Assembly: GCA_030546905.1 (NCBI GenBank)
Contig: JAUOPI010000008.1
Coordinates: forward strand, 62,001 to 126,000
Direction of reading: 5' to 3'
Length of the DNA stretch: 64,000 bases
Source: Granulosicoccaceae sp. 1_MG-2023
GTDB taxonomy: Bacteria; Pseudomonadota; Gammaproteobacteria; Granulosicoccales; Granulosicoccaceae
Part shown: positions 8,809-17,501 of the stretch, in pieces
Position numbering within the stretch: position 1 is the first letter of the stretch
Layout: every line of letters starts with the position of its first letter
Notes under the pieces: generated by a model
Database searches by the model: none
The model's input: the letters and a program-made list of their open reading frames with translations, nothing else
What the model was told of the DNA's origin: nothing
Translations under genes and position numbers: made by a program

Positions 8809-9780
8809 ATGCCGGCACTGAACGGGCGCACAGCCACATTTCCCGGGATTAACCCGGGTTATAACCGGATTTTCCGGCCGAACCGCTTGAGTATCGGCCT
8901 GATTGTGCCTCTGGAGAACTATACCAGCGGACCGGTTCCGTCCATGACGCGCCACCTTGAGCGGGCGCGGCTGGCGGAGAAATCCGGTTTTTCCGCCCTG
9001 TGGTTGCGGGATGTACCCTTCAACGTGCCCTCCTTCGGTGATGCCGGCCAGGTATTCGACCCCTTCGTTTATCTGGGTTTTCTGGCGGGACAGACAGAGC
9101 GTATCGCTCTGGGTGTGGCGAGCATGATCCTGCCCCTGCGCCATCCGGCTCACGTGGCCAAAGCGGCTGCCAGCGTCGATCAGCTCTCCGGTGGCCGTTT
9201 GATTCTGGGCATTGCATCCGGCGACCGGCCGGATGAATACCCCGCCCTGAACGAGACCTACGAAAACCGCGGCGAACGCTTCCGTGACAGCGTCGACTAT
9301 ATCCGCGCAATGGCGCAAAGCGCGCCGGAGTTCGAAAACCGCTATGGTCAAACCGACGGTCAGATGGATCTGCTGCCCAAACCCGCAGCCGGCAGAATTC
9401 CCATGCTGATCACCGGCGGCAGCCAGCAGACGCCGAAATGGGGCGCCCGCCACACTGACGGGCTGATTACCTACCCGCGCAATATCGACGATCAGGCCAA
9501 CGTCGTCAGCGCCTGGCGTGCCGGCATTGCCAATGAGCCGGCCGCGTCAAAACCGGTGATGCAATCGCTCTATATCGACTTGCTGGCCGATCCCGATGCG
9601 CCCGCCCGGCCCATTCATCTGGGCTTCAGAGCAGGCATAAAGAGTCTGACGACTTACCTGAAATCACTGGAAAAAATCGGTGTAAACCACGTCGCCCTGA
9701 ATCTGCGCTTCAATCAGGCGGATATTGAAGAAACCATCCTCCACCTGGCAGAAGAGCTGTTACCTGAATTCCCGGCATAA
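8809..9780 (+). CDS. Luciferase-like (LLM class) flavin oxidoreductase
   Basis: Flavin-dependent oxidoreductase of the bacterial luciferase-like fold, 323 residues. The TIM-barrel hallmarks are visible: GLIVPLENYTSGPVPSM, GFSALWLRDVPF, RIALGVASMILPLRHPAHVA, DQLSGGRLILGIASGDRPDE and LITGGSQQTPKWGARHTDG. The start NPGYNRIFRPNRLSIGL recalls the TIGR03571 subgroup, as I remember it. ATG 8809 has GGAGG eight bases upstream. It is the second gene of the LysR-linked cluster. The substrate is unknown; reduced FMN or F420-like flavin chemistry is implied by the family. Confidence 0.88.
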   Translation: MPALNGRTATFPGINPGYNRIFRPNRLSIGLIVPLENYTSGPVPSMTRHLERARLAEKSGFSALWLRDVPFNVPSFGDAGQVFDPFVYLGFLAGQTERIALGVASMILPLRHPAHVAKAAASVDQLSGGRLILGIASGDRPDEYPALNETYENRGERFRDSVDYIRAMAQSAPEFENRYGQTDGQMDLLPKPAAGRIPMLITGGSQQTPKWGARHTDGLITYPRNIDDQANVVSAWRAGIANEPAASKPVMQSLYIDLLADPDAPARPIHLGFRAGIKSLTTYLKSLEKIGVNHVALNLRFNQADIEETILHLAEELLPEFPA

Positions 9781-9791
9781 GGACACAAACC

Positions 9792-10592
9792 ATGAGCAAA
9801 ACCATTCTGATCACCGGCGCCACTGACGGCATCGGCCTGGAAACCGCAAAACGTCTCTATGCAGAAGGCCACACCCTGCTGCTGCACGGACGAAATGCCG
9901 AAAAGCTGGCAGCCACCGCAGACACCCTGGCGGGCAGCGAAGGCGCCGGGCTGGTCTACACCTACAAAGCGGACCTGTCCCGCCTGGCGGAAGTGGATAC
10001 CCTGGCGGATGCCATTACCAAGGACCATGAGCGGCTCGACGTCCTCATCAACAATGCCGGTGTCATGCGTGTTCCTGAAACCGTCACACAGGACGGGCTG
10101 GATGTGCGCTTTGCGGTCAATACCATCGCCCCCTACCGGCTGACCCGACGTCTGTTGCCCCTTATGGGAGCGGGTTCACGGGTGATCAACCTGTCGTCTG
10201 CCGCTCAGGCACCGGTGGACCCCGACGCGCTACGCGGAGACAAGCAGCTGCAGGACGATATGTCGGCCTACGCCCAAAGCAAACTGGCGCTGACCATGTG
10301 GAATAACGCGCTGGCTGCGTCAATCGGCACTCAGGGACCGGCCTTTATTGCGGTAAATCCGGGTTCCCTGCTGGCCTCCAAGTTGGTGAAGGAAGGCTTT
10401 GGCATTCCCGGTAAAAGCCTGTCCATCGGTGCCGATGTACTCACCCGGGCCGCGCTGTCAGACGAATTTGCCCGCGCGTCAGGCCGGTATTTTGACAACG
10501 ACGAGGGCCGGTTCGCGCAGCCCCATCCGGACGCACTTAATGATCAGAAGTGTCAGGCGATTGTTGAGGTCATAGAACAGCTGCGCGCCTGA
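9792..10592 (+). CDS. SDR-family NAD(P)-dependent oxidoreductase
   Basis: Classical short-chain dehydrogenase, 266 residues. The cofactor motif TGATDGIG (residues 8-15), the structural NNAGVM, the catalytic serine in INLSSAA and the YAQSK dyad with Tyr and Lys are all present. ATG 9792 has AAGGA eight bases upstream and follows the luciferase-like gene by 11 bases. As the third member of the LysR-linked cluster it probably handles a carbonyl formed or used by its neighbours. Two hairpins follow the gene. Confidence 0.92.
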   Translation: MSKTILITGATDGIGLETAKRLYAEGHTLLLHGRNAEKLAATADTLAGSEGAGLVYTYKADLSRLAEVDTLADAITKDHERLDVLINNAGVMRVPETVTQDGLDVRFAVNTIAPYRLTRRLLPLMGAGSRVINLSSAAQAPVDPDALRGDKQLQDDMSAYAQSKLALTMWNNALAASIGTQGPAFIAVNPGSLLASKLVKEGFGIPGKSLSIGADVLTRAALSDEFARASGRYFDNDEGRFAQPHPDALNDQKCQAIVEVIEQLRA

Positions 10593-10678
10593 ACACGGCG
10601 CGCGTGCTGATTGATTCTGCCCATCGTGCCGCTTCCCGGGCTCTGGTCAATCCGGCATGGCACTGAGGAAATCGCCTT

Positions 10679-10728
10679 GCCGGAGTTCCCTGCTCCGGCT
10701 TGAGCGATGCCCGGCGCCTGGCCGGGCA
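10679..10728. terminator. Paired hairpins between convergent genes
   Basis: GCCGGAG/CTCCGGC (10679-10685 with 10693-10699) and TGCCCGGC/GCCGGGCA (10708-10715 with 10721-10728) are two perfect stems in the gap between the SDR gene and the convergent TehA-like gene. Neither has a T tract, so they may stop transcription poorly or simply protect transcript ends. Confidence 0.4.
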
Positions 10729-10737
10729 AACAGGCAC

Positions 10738-11697
10738 TTAATCTTCCGGCACGCAGATCTTACCGGCCACCAGCGCACGCAGGGTCAGCAACAGCAGTCC
10801 GGTGATAACAACACACAACACCACCAGCAGCACAGCACCCAATCCGGTCAGGAAAGCACTTTGCAGCGTTTGCGCCATCATCAATGTGGCCACGGTCATG
10901 GCCGCCAGCGGGAAGGAATAAGCCCACCAGGAAAGGAAGAATGGCAAGCTGGCAAAGCGCCGCACCTGCGTGGCCAGCAGCAAGGTCAGATACAGGCCGG
11001 TGTAGAACAGAATGCGCGAGGCGCCGTCCACTTCGCCGGCCAGACGGGTGTAGGACAAGCAGCCCACAGCCGGCGGCGCAATCAGGATGAAAAAGGTCGG
11101 CATCAGCTTGACCGGCATCGGGTTATGAAAAAACACCCGGTAGAAAAAGATCGTCATCAGCACCAGCCAGAACACCAGCCCGATACTGAAGAAAAACCAG
11201 GACAACTCGGTGTAACCGAACTGCACTCCGGCAATCGGCACAATGATGTTGCCCACCACCGGAATAAACCAGGACGGATTGATATGGTTGATTTCAAAGT
11301 GCTCGTGATGCATCCAGACGCCCATAATAATCAGCGTCATCATCAAATGCAGACCTGCCCCCGTCATCCAGAGCGCTTTGGCCAGCTGCGGCGAGAGATG
11401 CAGAAAACAGGTGCCCAGCAGAATCAGACTGATGGAAATAGCCGGGAAAAAATTCATCCGCACCGGATGTTGCATTTCCTTTTTGACCGCCGCCGGGAAG
11501 CGGATCCACTTGAGCAGATACACCAATAACAGCAAGGCAAAAAGGGCCAACGCAAACACCGCCAGAGGCGCATTAACCGGCATGCCGATCGGCAGCACAG
11601 TTTGGGCTTTCTCGAAAGCGAGAGTCAGTCCTGAAAACCCCATAATCATGGCAAAAAAAGCGTTCGGAAAATGTTGCAAGCGCGACTCGGTGGCCAT
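10738..11697 (-). CDS. SLAC1/TehA-family anion channel or transporter
   Basis: Integral membrane protein of 319 residues with about ten hydrophobic segments in the tellurite-resistance/dicarboxylate transporter (TDT) family, whose members are anion channels related to TehA and plant SLAC1. Supporting segments are FPNAFFAMIMGFSGLTLAFE at the N-terminus and NPSWFIPVVGNIIVPIAG mid-protein. The ATG at 11697 has GGAGG seven bases upstream. It stands alone, convergent with the oxidoreductase cluster. The substrate (tellurite, nitrate, dicarboxylate or another anion) cannot be told. Confidence 0.88.
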   Translation of the reverse strand: MATESRLQHFPNAFFAMIMGFSGLTLAFEKAQTVLPIGMPVNAPLAVFALALFALLLLVYLLKWIRFPAAVKKEMQHPVRMNFFPAISISLILLGTCFLHLSPQLAKALWMTGAGLHLMMTLIIMGVWMHHEHFEINHINPSWFIPVVGNIIVPIAGVQFGYTELSWFFFSIGLVFWLVLMTIFFYRVFFHNPMPVKLMPTFFILIAPPAVGCLSYTRLAGEVDGASRILFYTGLYLTLLLATQVRRFASLPFFLSWWAYSFPLAAMTVATLMMAQTLQSAFLTGLGAVLLVVLCVVITGLLLLTLRALVAGKICVPED

Positions 11698-11791
11698 GCG
11701 CTACCTCCGTTGAAAAAAACATCACGAGAGTCTAGCGACCCGCGCGCACAGATGGGAACCAAATCCTTTTAATAGGCGATAAAAGCGGGTT

Positions 11792-12166
11792 TCAGAAGAC
11801 GTGATAATGCCGCCAGCGCCCGGGCATATGGCTGCTGACAGCGGCGATCACAATCACCGCCACCAGCAGCGGCACACGCCAATCCCACAGCAGCGGCACT
11901 AAGGCCAGCAAGCCCACCTTGCCGATAACCACCAAACCATGCACCTGCCGCAGGGCATCGAAACTCATATGCAGATCCGTCGCAAACAGCAGGAAACCGG
12001 ACAGCACCGCGGCCCACAGCCACGGCTCCAGCGCCGCCACCGGCTGGGCAAACACATGGCCGCCGAACAAACCGGCGATCGCCACCAGATGGGCCGTGCG
12101 CAGCGCAATCCGCACCCAGCGGCGAAACGGGAAATCACGCGGCACATCAGGGAATAACAGCGACAT
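11792..12166 (-). CDS. Small membrane protein of unknown function
   Basis: A 124-residue protein with four predicted membrane helices (about residues 20-40, 48-66, 78-94 and 97-113) and a polar tail ending HMPGRWRHYHVF. I do not recognise the family. It has the same orientation as the TehA-like gene but lies upstream of it with a 94-base gap, so co-transcription is possible. The next element upstream is a truncated gene, so the locus around it has been eroded. Confidence 0.7.
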   Translation of the reverse strand: MSLLFPDVPRDFPFRRWVRIALRTAHLVAIAGLFGGHVFAQPVAALEPWLWAAVLSGFLLFATDLHMSFDALRQVHGLVVIGKVGLLALVPLLWDWRVPLLVAVIVIAAVSSHMPGRWRHYHVF

Positions 12167-12251
12167 CAGCTATCCGGCGGGAGAAAACAACACCAAGCTT
12201 ACCCCACTGCCCTGCCCGCAACCAAGGTGCTGAACGTCGCAGCCAAACCGC

Positions 12252-12508
12252 TCAGCTCCGGGTCTTCAGATACCACCACACAAGCGGCAGCAAAAGCACA
12301 AGCTCGATACCGACGTTAAGCCACTGTTTCAGCACTGATCCGTCCAGCGTGATGCCGATCAGTCTGGCCAGCAACAGCCCGGCCATCAGACAGGCCGGAA
12401 AGGACGCGACCATGGGCTGCCATGGTTGCAGCGCCGGGAACAGCAGCAGATACAGGCCCGCACCGATGGGCAGCCTCCACCAGATCCGCCGCTCGATGAT
12501 TGCCCGGA
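12252..12508 (-). pseudogene. Membrane protein remnant lacking its 5' end
   Basis: On the minus strand a frame ending with TGA at 12252-12254 encodes a clearly hydrophobic peptide with two to three helices (GAGLYLLLFPALQPW, ACLMAGLLLARLIGI, VGIELVLLLPLVWWYLKTRS). Reading upstream, this frame has no ATG, GTG or TTG before a stop, and its protein-like character ends near 12508. There a plus-strand SDR fragment begins. I read it as a gene that lost its start in a deletion. An alternative is one frameshift joining it to the ATG frame at 12552. Confidence 0.6.
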
Positions 12509-12775
12509 TAAGCCGCCACCCTCTCGCGGATCGTCTGGCGTTTGACCGCCATGACCCCGCTGGTGCAAAGCGCAGAACAAGGCGCCTATCCGGAGGTCAT
12601 GTGCGCAACGGAAACAGAGCTGGATCAGGCAGCCTATTACGGCCCGACCGGCTGGATGAACTTTCGTGGCCCGGTAGGAAACTGCAATCTTGACCCTCAC
12701 ATGCTGGACCGCGGCGTCGCCACCAGACTCTGGGATCTCTCGGAAAAACAGACCGGTCTGAGCTGGCCCTTGTAA
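12509..12775 (+). pseudogene. C-terminal remnant of an SDR oxidoreductase
   Basis: About 88 codons after a stop at 12506-12508 encode the tail of a large SDR (retinol dehydrogenase type). PLVQSAEQGAYPEVMCATET, YYGPTGWMNFRGP and the closing RLWDLSEKQTGLSW are typical of the C-terminus of this group. The cofactor-binding and catalytic parts are missing. The open frame could start at TTG 12542 but would make no functional enzyme. It abuts the membrane-protein remnant on the other strand, and both lack their 5' ends. Confidence 0.7.
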
Positions 12776-12872
12776 GCAAACAAGACATGTAGGTGACAGC
12801 CGGATGAGCGCTGTCATACTCCTGCAACAGCGCAGTCACAGAATGCCTCCGTTTACACAGGGACTGCCACGC

Positions 12873-14738
12873 ATGAATGACCGGGATGTGCTCGACCGCC
12901 TTATCACGCTGCGCGACGATGCGCTGGCCTATGCCGCCGGCTATACGGCGCTATCCGATCTGGAACCGCAACAACAGCGCTCGGCCGCCAATCTGCTGCA
13001 CTACACCAGTCTGCGCCGCCACGAACTGCGCGATCTGCAAACCGCCCTGATCGAGCGCGGCCTGACGTCCCTGAGCATGCTCGAAGCCCATACCCTGGAC
13101 ACGCTCAATTGCGTGATCAGCCTGATGTCACAAAAACTCGGCCTGCCGGACCAGGCCTGCGGCCCGCGGCCGGTCAGCGCACGCCAGAGCGGCCTGATTC
13201 TGCGCCAACGCACCGAAGCCCTGTTCGGCCCGACGCCGCCTCACCGCGAGGTGCGGATTATGGTCACCATGCCATCGGAAGCGGCTACGCAACCGGCCAT
13301 CATCAGCGACCTGCTGCGTGCCGGTATGGATGTGATGCGGATTAACTGCGCGCACGACGGGCCTGAACAATGGGAAGCCATGCTGGCACATCTGCGTCAG
13401 GCCTGTCGCGAAACCGGCCGCTCCTGCCGCAGCCAGCTTGACCTGGCCGGCCCGAAGCTGCGTACCGGAGAGCTGGCCTGCAGTGGCCGTGTGCACAAAA
13501 TCAAACCGACCCGCAATCTGTTCGGCAAGGTGCTGCAGCCGGCGCGCTTCTGGCTGGTGCCCGAGGGCGTGTCCGTGCCGGCCTCCGACGACAGCACGCT
13601 TTGCGTCAGTGGTAACGTGCTGGCCGATACCCAGCCGGGCGACACGATCGAACTGATGGACGCCCGCGATGCGCGGCGGCGGATGCGTATTATCGGCGCC
13701 GAGCAGCACGCGCGCCTGGTCGAATGCCCGCGCACCGCTTATCTGCACGAGAACGCGGTCATGGTGTTTTACCGCAACGACCAACGCCTCGGCCACGCCA
13801 ATCTCAGCCAGGTCAATCAGGTCATAAAGCCGCTGCTTTTACACAATGATGACCGTCTCGTGCTGACCCGCGCCGATGAACCCGGCCGCAACGGCACCCG
13901 CGATGATTGCGGCGCCCAACTCACGCCCTCTCGCGTGCACTGCACATTGGACGCGGCGTTCGGCGTAGCCCGGCCCGGTCAGCAGGTGTGGCTGGACGAC
14001 GGGCGCCTCGGCGGCCGTATCACCGAGGCCAATGATGAGGAAATCACCCTGCGTATCACCCACACACCGCCGGGCGGGGCCAAACTACGCGCCGGCAAAG
14101 GCATTAACTTCCCCGACACCCGTCTGCCGCTGGCGGCCCTGACCGACAAAGACCTCAGCGACCTTAAGCGCATGGCCGCACAGGTGGATATGGTGGCCAT
14201 GTCCTTTGTGCGCAGCGCGCAGGATGTGGCGCGGCTGCAAGAGACACTGCAGACGCTGGGGCAGACCGATACCGGCATTGTGCTGAAAATCGAAAACCGC
14301 GAAGCCTTTGAAAACCTGCCGGCCATTCTGCTCGCGGCCATGCGCTCCGAACGCGTCGGCGTGATGATCGCGCGCGGCGATCTGGCCGTGGAAGTCGGAT
14401 TCGAACGCCTCTCCGAAGTGCAGGAAGAAATCCTCTGGCTGGCCGAAGCCGCCCATGTGCCGGTGATCTGGGCGACGCAGATACTGGAGAATCTGGCCAA
14501 AAAAGGCGCGCCGTCGCGGGCCGAAGTGACCGACGCGGCCATGAGTATCCGCGCCGAATGCGCCATGCTCAACAAGGGCCCGAATATCGTCGCGACCGTG
14601 CGTTTTCTCGACGGTATTCTGCAGCGCATGCACGGCCACTATCACAAACGCCGTCTGATGCTGCGTCCGCTGCACGTCTGTGCCCTGCCTCAAACAGCAG
14701 ACAAAAACCGCACCCGCGGCGACCTTGAAACAGCCTAA
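12873..14738 (+). CDS. Pyruvate kinase-like protein with long N-terminal extension
   Basis: The C-terminal two thirds follow the pyruvate kinase barrel: EVRIMVTMPSEAA, MDVMRINCAHD, LDLAGPKLRTGEL, VLKIENREAFENLPAIL, GVMIARGDLAVEVGFERL and PVIWATQILENL. About 130 residues at the N-terminus are helical and unrelated to ordinary pyruvate kinases. The usual C-terminal regulatory domain is absent, since the protein ends soon after NIVATVRFLDGIL. Total length from ATG 12873 (AGGGA upstream) is 621 residues; in-frame starts at 12804 and 12843 are weaker. It probably binds phosphoenolpyruvate or a related substrate, but it may be a specialised paralogue rather than the glycolytic enzyme. Confidence 0.8.
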   Translation: MNDRDVLDRLITLRDDALAYAAGYTALSDLEPQQQRSAANLLHYTSLRRHELRDLQTALIERGLTSLSMLEAHTLDTLNCVISLMSQKLGLPDQACGPRPVSARQSGLILRQRTEALFGPTPPHREVRIMVTMPSEAATQPAIISDLLRAGMDVMRINCAHDGPEQWEAMLAHLRQACRETGRSCRSQLDLAGPKLRTGELACSGRVHKIKPTRNLFGKVLQPARFWLVPEGVSVPASDDSTLCVSGNVLADTQPGDTIELMDARDARRRMRIIGAEQHARLVECPRTAYLHENAVMVFYRNDQRLGHANLSQVNQVIKPLLLHNDDRLVLTRADEPGRNGTRDDCGAQLTPSRVHCTLDAAFGVARPGQQVWLDDGRLGGRITEANDEEITLRITHTPPGGAKLRAGKGINFPDTRLPLAALTDKDLSDLKRMAAQVDMVAMSFVRSAQDVARLQETLQTLGQTDTGIVLKIENREAFENLPAILLAAMRSERVGVMIARGDLAVEVGFERLSEVQEEILWLAEAAHVPVIWATQILENLAKKGAPSRAEVTDAAMSIRAECAMLNKGPNIVATVRFLDGILQRMHGHYHKRRLMLRPLHVCALPQTADKNRTRGDLETA

Positions 14739-14809
14739 CCGCCGCGCAATCCCTGCCCGGCCGCGACGGTGTTAGCCTGAGCTTCTGTCACCGCAAACCG
14801 CGCCGTCCC

Positions 14810-15859
14810 ATGTATCTACACTCCTTCAGCCACTTCCGCGCGCTGGCCATCGTGCTGGTCGTGGCAGGCCATAGCTACGGCCTGGCCGGCTGGAAAGTCG
14901 ATTCCCTGCCCGAACAGGTGCTGGCCTCCCTGATTACCGGCGCCACCGGTTTATTTGTTTTCATCTCCGGCTTTTTCTTTCATTTTGTTTTTTACAAGCG
15001 CTTTGAATACCGGGCGTTTATGCGCAAGAAATTCAATGCCGTGTTACTTCCCTATCTTGCATTATCGACACTGGGCATCGTTTTTTACGTGTACCTGCTC
15101 GGCCAGCCGCCTTATGAAGATCAGTTTTATACTGACAAGCCGGGACTGTGGAACGAACACCTCAGGCCCATCTGGTTGTATTACTGGTACGGCGCAGCGG
15201 CTTTCCCGTATTGGTACATCCCTTTTATTATGCTGACCTTCCTGATGGCGCCGCTGCACAAACGCTTTATTGAAAGCAGTTTGCCTTATCAGGTGGCGAT
15301 TGTCGCAGGACTTGCATTGTTGGCGATGCTGATACACCGCCCGCTGTACAATCTCTCGAATCTGCAGGCTGCGCTGTATTTCACGCCCTTCTACCTGCTC
15401 GGCATCTGCGCGTCTCTCTACGCTGAACCGCTGCGACGGTATTTTTACGGCCGCGAATGGACCTTGCTGGCCGCTGCGGTATTTTTCGCCCTGCTCGAAG
15501 CGGTGCTTTTTCAACGCTATGGCAACACGCATAAGCTGCCGTGGATGCCGGCCGCGCCGGATCTGATGGTGCCGCAGAAAATCGCCCTGTGCCTGTTTTT
15601 CTTCGTCTGGCTGCGGCGTTTCGACGATGTGCCCAATGCCGCGCTTAATCAGGTCGCCGGTATGAGCTTTGCGATCTTTTTCCTGCATCCCTGGGTGCTG
15701 GATTTTACCGGTATGGCACTGCGCTCACAGCAGATCTACTTCAGCCAGGGCTGGCTGCTGCCGCTGGCGGTGCTCTGGGTGACCGCGCTCAGCATGGCGC
15801 TTGCCCTGCTCTGTAAGCGCCTGCTCGGTCAGCACAGCCTGCGCTTTATCGGCTGGTAA
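14810..15859 (+). CDS. Membrane acyltransferase, acyltransferase-3 family
   Basis: Integral membrane protein of 349 residues with about ten helices. It starts directly with the family signature: HSFSHFRALAIVLVVAGHSY holds the conserved arginine and the catalytic-type histidine of acyltransferase-3 (OafA/NodX-like) proteins. Such enzymes O-acylate surface polysaccharides or lipids. It stands alone between the pyruvate-kinase-like gene and a convergent phosphatase gene, and nothing nearby identifies its acceptor. The ATG at 14810 is the first in frame; no strong ribosome site is seen. Confidence 0.88.
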   Translation: MYLHSFSHFRALAIVLVVAGHSYGLAGWKVDSLPEQVLASLITGATGLFVFISGFFFHFVFYKRFEYRAFMRKKFNAVLLPYLALSTLGIVFYVYLLGQPPYEDQFYTDKPGLWNEHLRPIWLYYWYGAAAFPYWYIPFIMLTFLMAPLHKRFIESSLPYQVAIVAGLALLAMLIHRPLYNLSNLQAALYFTPFYLLGICASLYAEPLRRYFYGREWTLLAAAVFFALLEAVLFQRYGNTHKLPWMPAAPDLMVPQKIALCLFFFVWLRRFDDVPNAALNQVAGMSFAIFFLHPWVLDFTGMALRSQQIYFSQGWLLPLAVLWVTALSMALALLCKRLLGQHSLRFIGW

Positions 15860-15870
15860 GAGCGGGCCTG

Positions 15871-17034
15871 CTACGGACACCGGCCCGGCAAGCCGGCCTT
15901 GTGTTCAGCACCGGCTACGATCACCTGCATACCGGCCAAACGCGCCGGCTCACGCTGCGCCACGCCATTCACATCACGGATATAAATCGCCCGCACCTGA
16001 CGCGGAAACGCCTCGCGGATACGGCTGAAGATTTCGGGGTCCATTTCGCCGCTGTCACCGACCAGAATGAACTCACGCCGGGGAAAGTCCGCCACAATCG
16101 AACGGATCTGCGCCAACTTCTGCGCAAAGGTCACATCCCGGGCTTCGCCGAGCACCAACGCCGCCAGGTCGCGGTAAGTGCTGGGCGAAAAAGGATGGGT
16201 ACGCACGGTTTTCATATGGACCGAACCGCGCGGAAAGCCGGCTTCGGTAAACAGAAAATCCGCGACCGGCGGATACAGCTGCCAGGGCGTGCCAGAGACA
16301 TAATGAAAGACTGTCCCTTCCGGGAAGCTGCGGTAAAACGCCGCCATACAGGGCACCGCACGGAACGGCTCGAAAAAAGTCCGCCGCAGAATAGTCTGTT
16401 CGCCTTCGGTCAGACCGGTGATTTTCAGGGTGTCATCAATATCGGAAATCACCGACAAACCGGTCTCACTGACCAGTTGGATCTGCCCGCCACCGCGATG
16501 CTCCGGCGATACCGCAGACAATGAATACCAGGGCTGGGCGCCGCCTGCCGGCAGGGAATCAATAAAGGTTTCCGGCACGCGCAAAAGGCTTTCGGCATAG
16601 CCATTGAGCCCGGTGCCGCCGTCGCCCTGCGCTGAGGACAAAGGCCAGCGCCGTGAGGCGGGGTCCTCATCAAACCGGACACTGACCCGTTCGCCTGATT
16701 CATTGTCGGCCACAAAACCGCGGGCGCGCCCGGCAAAGCGGGTTTTCTCTTCCTCGCTCAGTGTGCTCAGTCCGGCACGGCGGGCCAGTAAGCGGCGCGC
16801 CACCGAGGACACTGCACGACGTGCCGTGCCCGGCTCCTCGCTGACACCGACACGCAGTGCCACTTCCCAGACATCACCGCGCTTAACGCCGTAGGCCGGA
16901 TAAAGCAGCACCACCTCATCATCGCTGTTGGCTTTGGCAAACGGGCTCAGGGCCATCAGCGCAGCGGCAAGACCGAACAACCGTCGCGCCAGGCGCGATC
17001 GCCGCGAGGCAGAAGCAAGGCGTTTTTCAGCCAC
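15871..17034 (-). CDS. App1-type phosphatase domain protein (DUF2183), exported
   Basis: A 387-residue protein with a signal-like N-terminus (hydrophobic residues about 19-34) and the HAD-like motif SVISDIDDTLKITGL at about residues 190-204. That motif is the DxDxT nucleophile of App1/DUF2183 phosphatases, whose yeast member hydrolyses phosphatidate. FHYVSGTPWQLYPPV and EFILVGDSGEMDPEIF supply the later HAD motifs. The start is GTG at 17034 with AGGAG nine bases upstream. It lies downstream of the small protein at 17061 and may be co-transcribed. A role in lipid dephosphorylation at the envelope is inferred. Confidence 0.88.
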   Translation of the reverse strand: MAEKRLASASRRSRLARRLFGLAAALMALSPFAKANSDDEVVLLYPAYGVKRGDVWEVALRVGVSEEPGTARRAVSSVARRLLARRAGLSTLSEEEKTRFAGRARGFVADNESGERVSVRFDEDPASRRWPLSSAQGDGGTGLNGYAESLLRVPETFIDSLPAGGAQPWYSLSAVSPEHRGGGQIQLVSETGLSVISDIDDTLKITGLTEGEQTILRRTFFEPFRAVPCMAAFYRSFPEGTVFHYVSGTPWQLYPPVADFLFTEAGFPRGSVHMKTVRTHPFSPSTYRDLAALVLGEARDVTFAQKLAQIRSIVADFPRREFILVGDSGEMDPEIFSRIREAFPRQVRAIYIRDVNGVAQREPARLAGMQVIVAGAEHKAGLPGRCP

Positions 17035-17060
17035 CTGTTACACTCCTGTTGTCAGCAGGC

Positions 17061-17501
17061 CTAGGGAAAACGGAACAGCCCCCGCTCTGCCGGCCGGCGT
17101 TCGCGCAGCTGCAAACCACGGGCAAGCGGGCTGTAAGTGACCAGCCGCGCCTCAGCAAAAGGGCAATACCACCAGAGCGTGAGCTCGTCCTGCCAGCCGT
17201 AGCGCAGCGGCCGGTCGCAATATCCGGCCAGCATGATATGCCCGTCGCGCGGATGCGTGATCCCGCGCCGGGCGGCCAGCACCAGATACTGCCCGCCCGG
17301 CGCATGGCCGGTGTCCGGCGCCGCAACAAAGCGGGTGACCTCATAAACGCCCTGCGGCGATACACGGCGCTCGCGGACAAAATACGCCAGCCCGTCGGCC
17401 AGTCGTGCAAACAAGGAAATTTCGGTCAGCACGCCGGCTGACAATACAAGCCCGATCAGCAGGGGCAGCCAAGCCTTACTCAGCCGGCCCCGGACGTCCA
17501 T
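17061..17501 (-). CDS. Single-pass membrane protein of unknown function
   Basis: A 146-residue protein with one N-terminal hydrophobic helix (residues about 11-33) and a soluble, arginine-rich remainder containing LVLAARRGITHPRDGHI and QDELTLWWYCPFAEARLV. I do not recognise the family. Its ATG shares one base with the TGA of the upstream MTHFR-like gene, so translation is probably coupled. The phosphatase gene follows 26 bases after its stop, which suggests a three-gene unit. Confidence 0.7.
   Translation of the reverse strand: MDVRGRLSKAWLPLLIGLVLSAGVLTEISLFARLADGLAYFVRERRVSPQGVYEVTRFVAAPDTGHAPGGQYLVLAARRGITHPRDGHIMLAGYCDRPLRYGWQDELTLWWYCPFAEARLVTYSPLARGLQLRERRPAERGLFRFP

Noticed and set aside
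12316-12817. Minus-strand ATG frames at 12316-12552 and 12386-12817
   Set aside because: Their peptides are Cys/Ser/Arg/Gly-rich and non-protein-like, and they run antisense or out of frame to the membrane-protein and SDR remnants, which show real family character.
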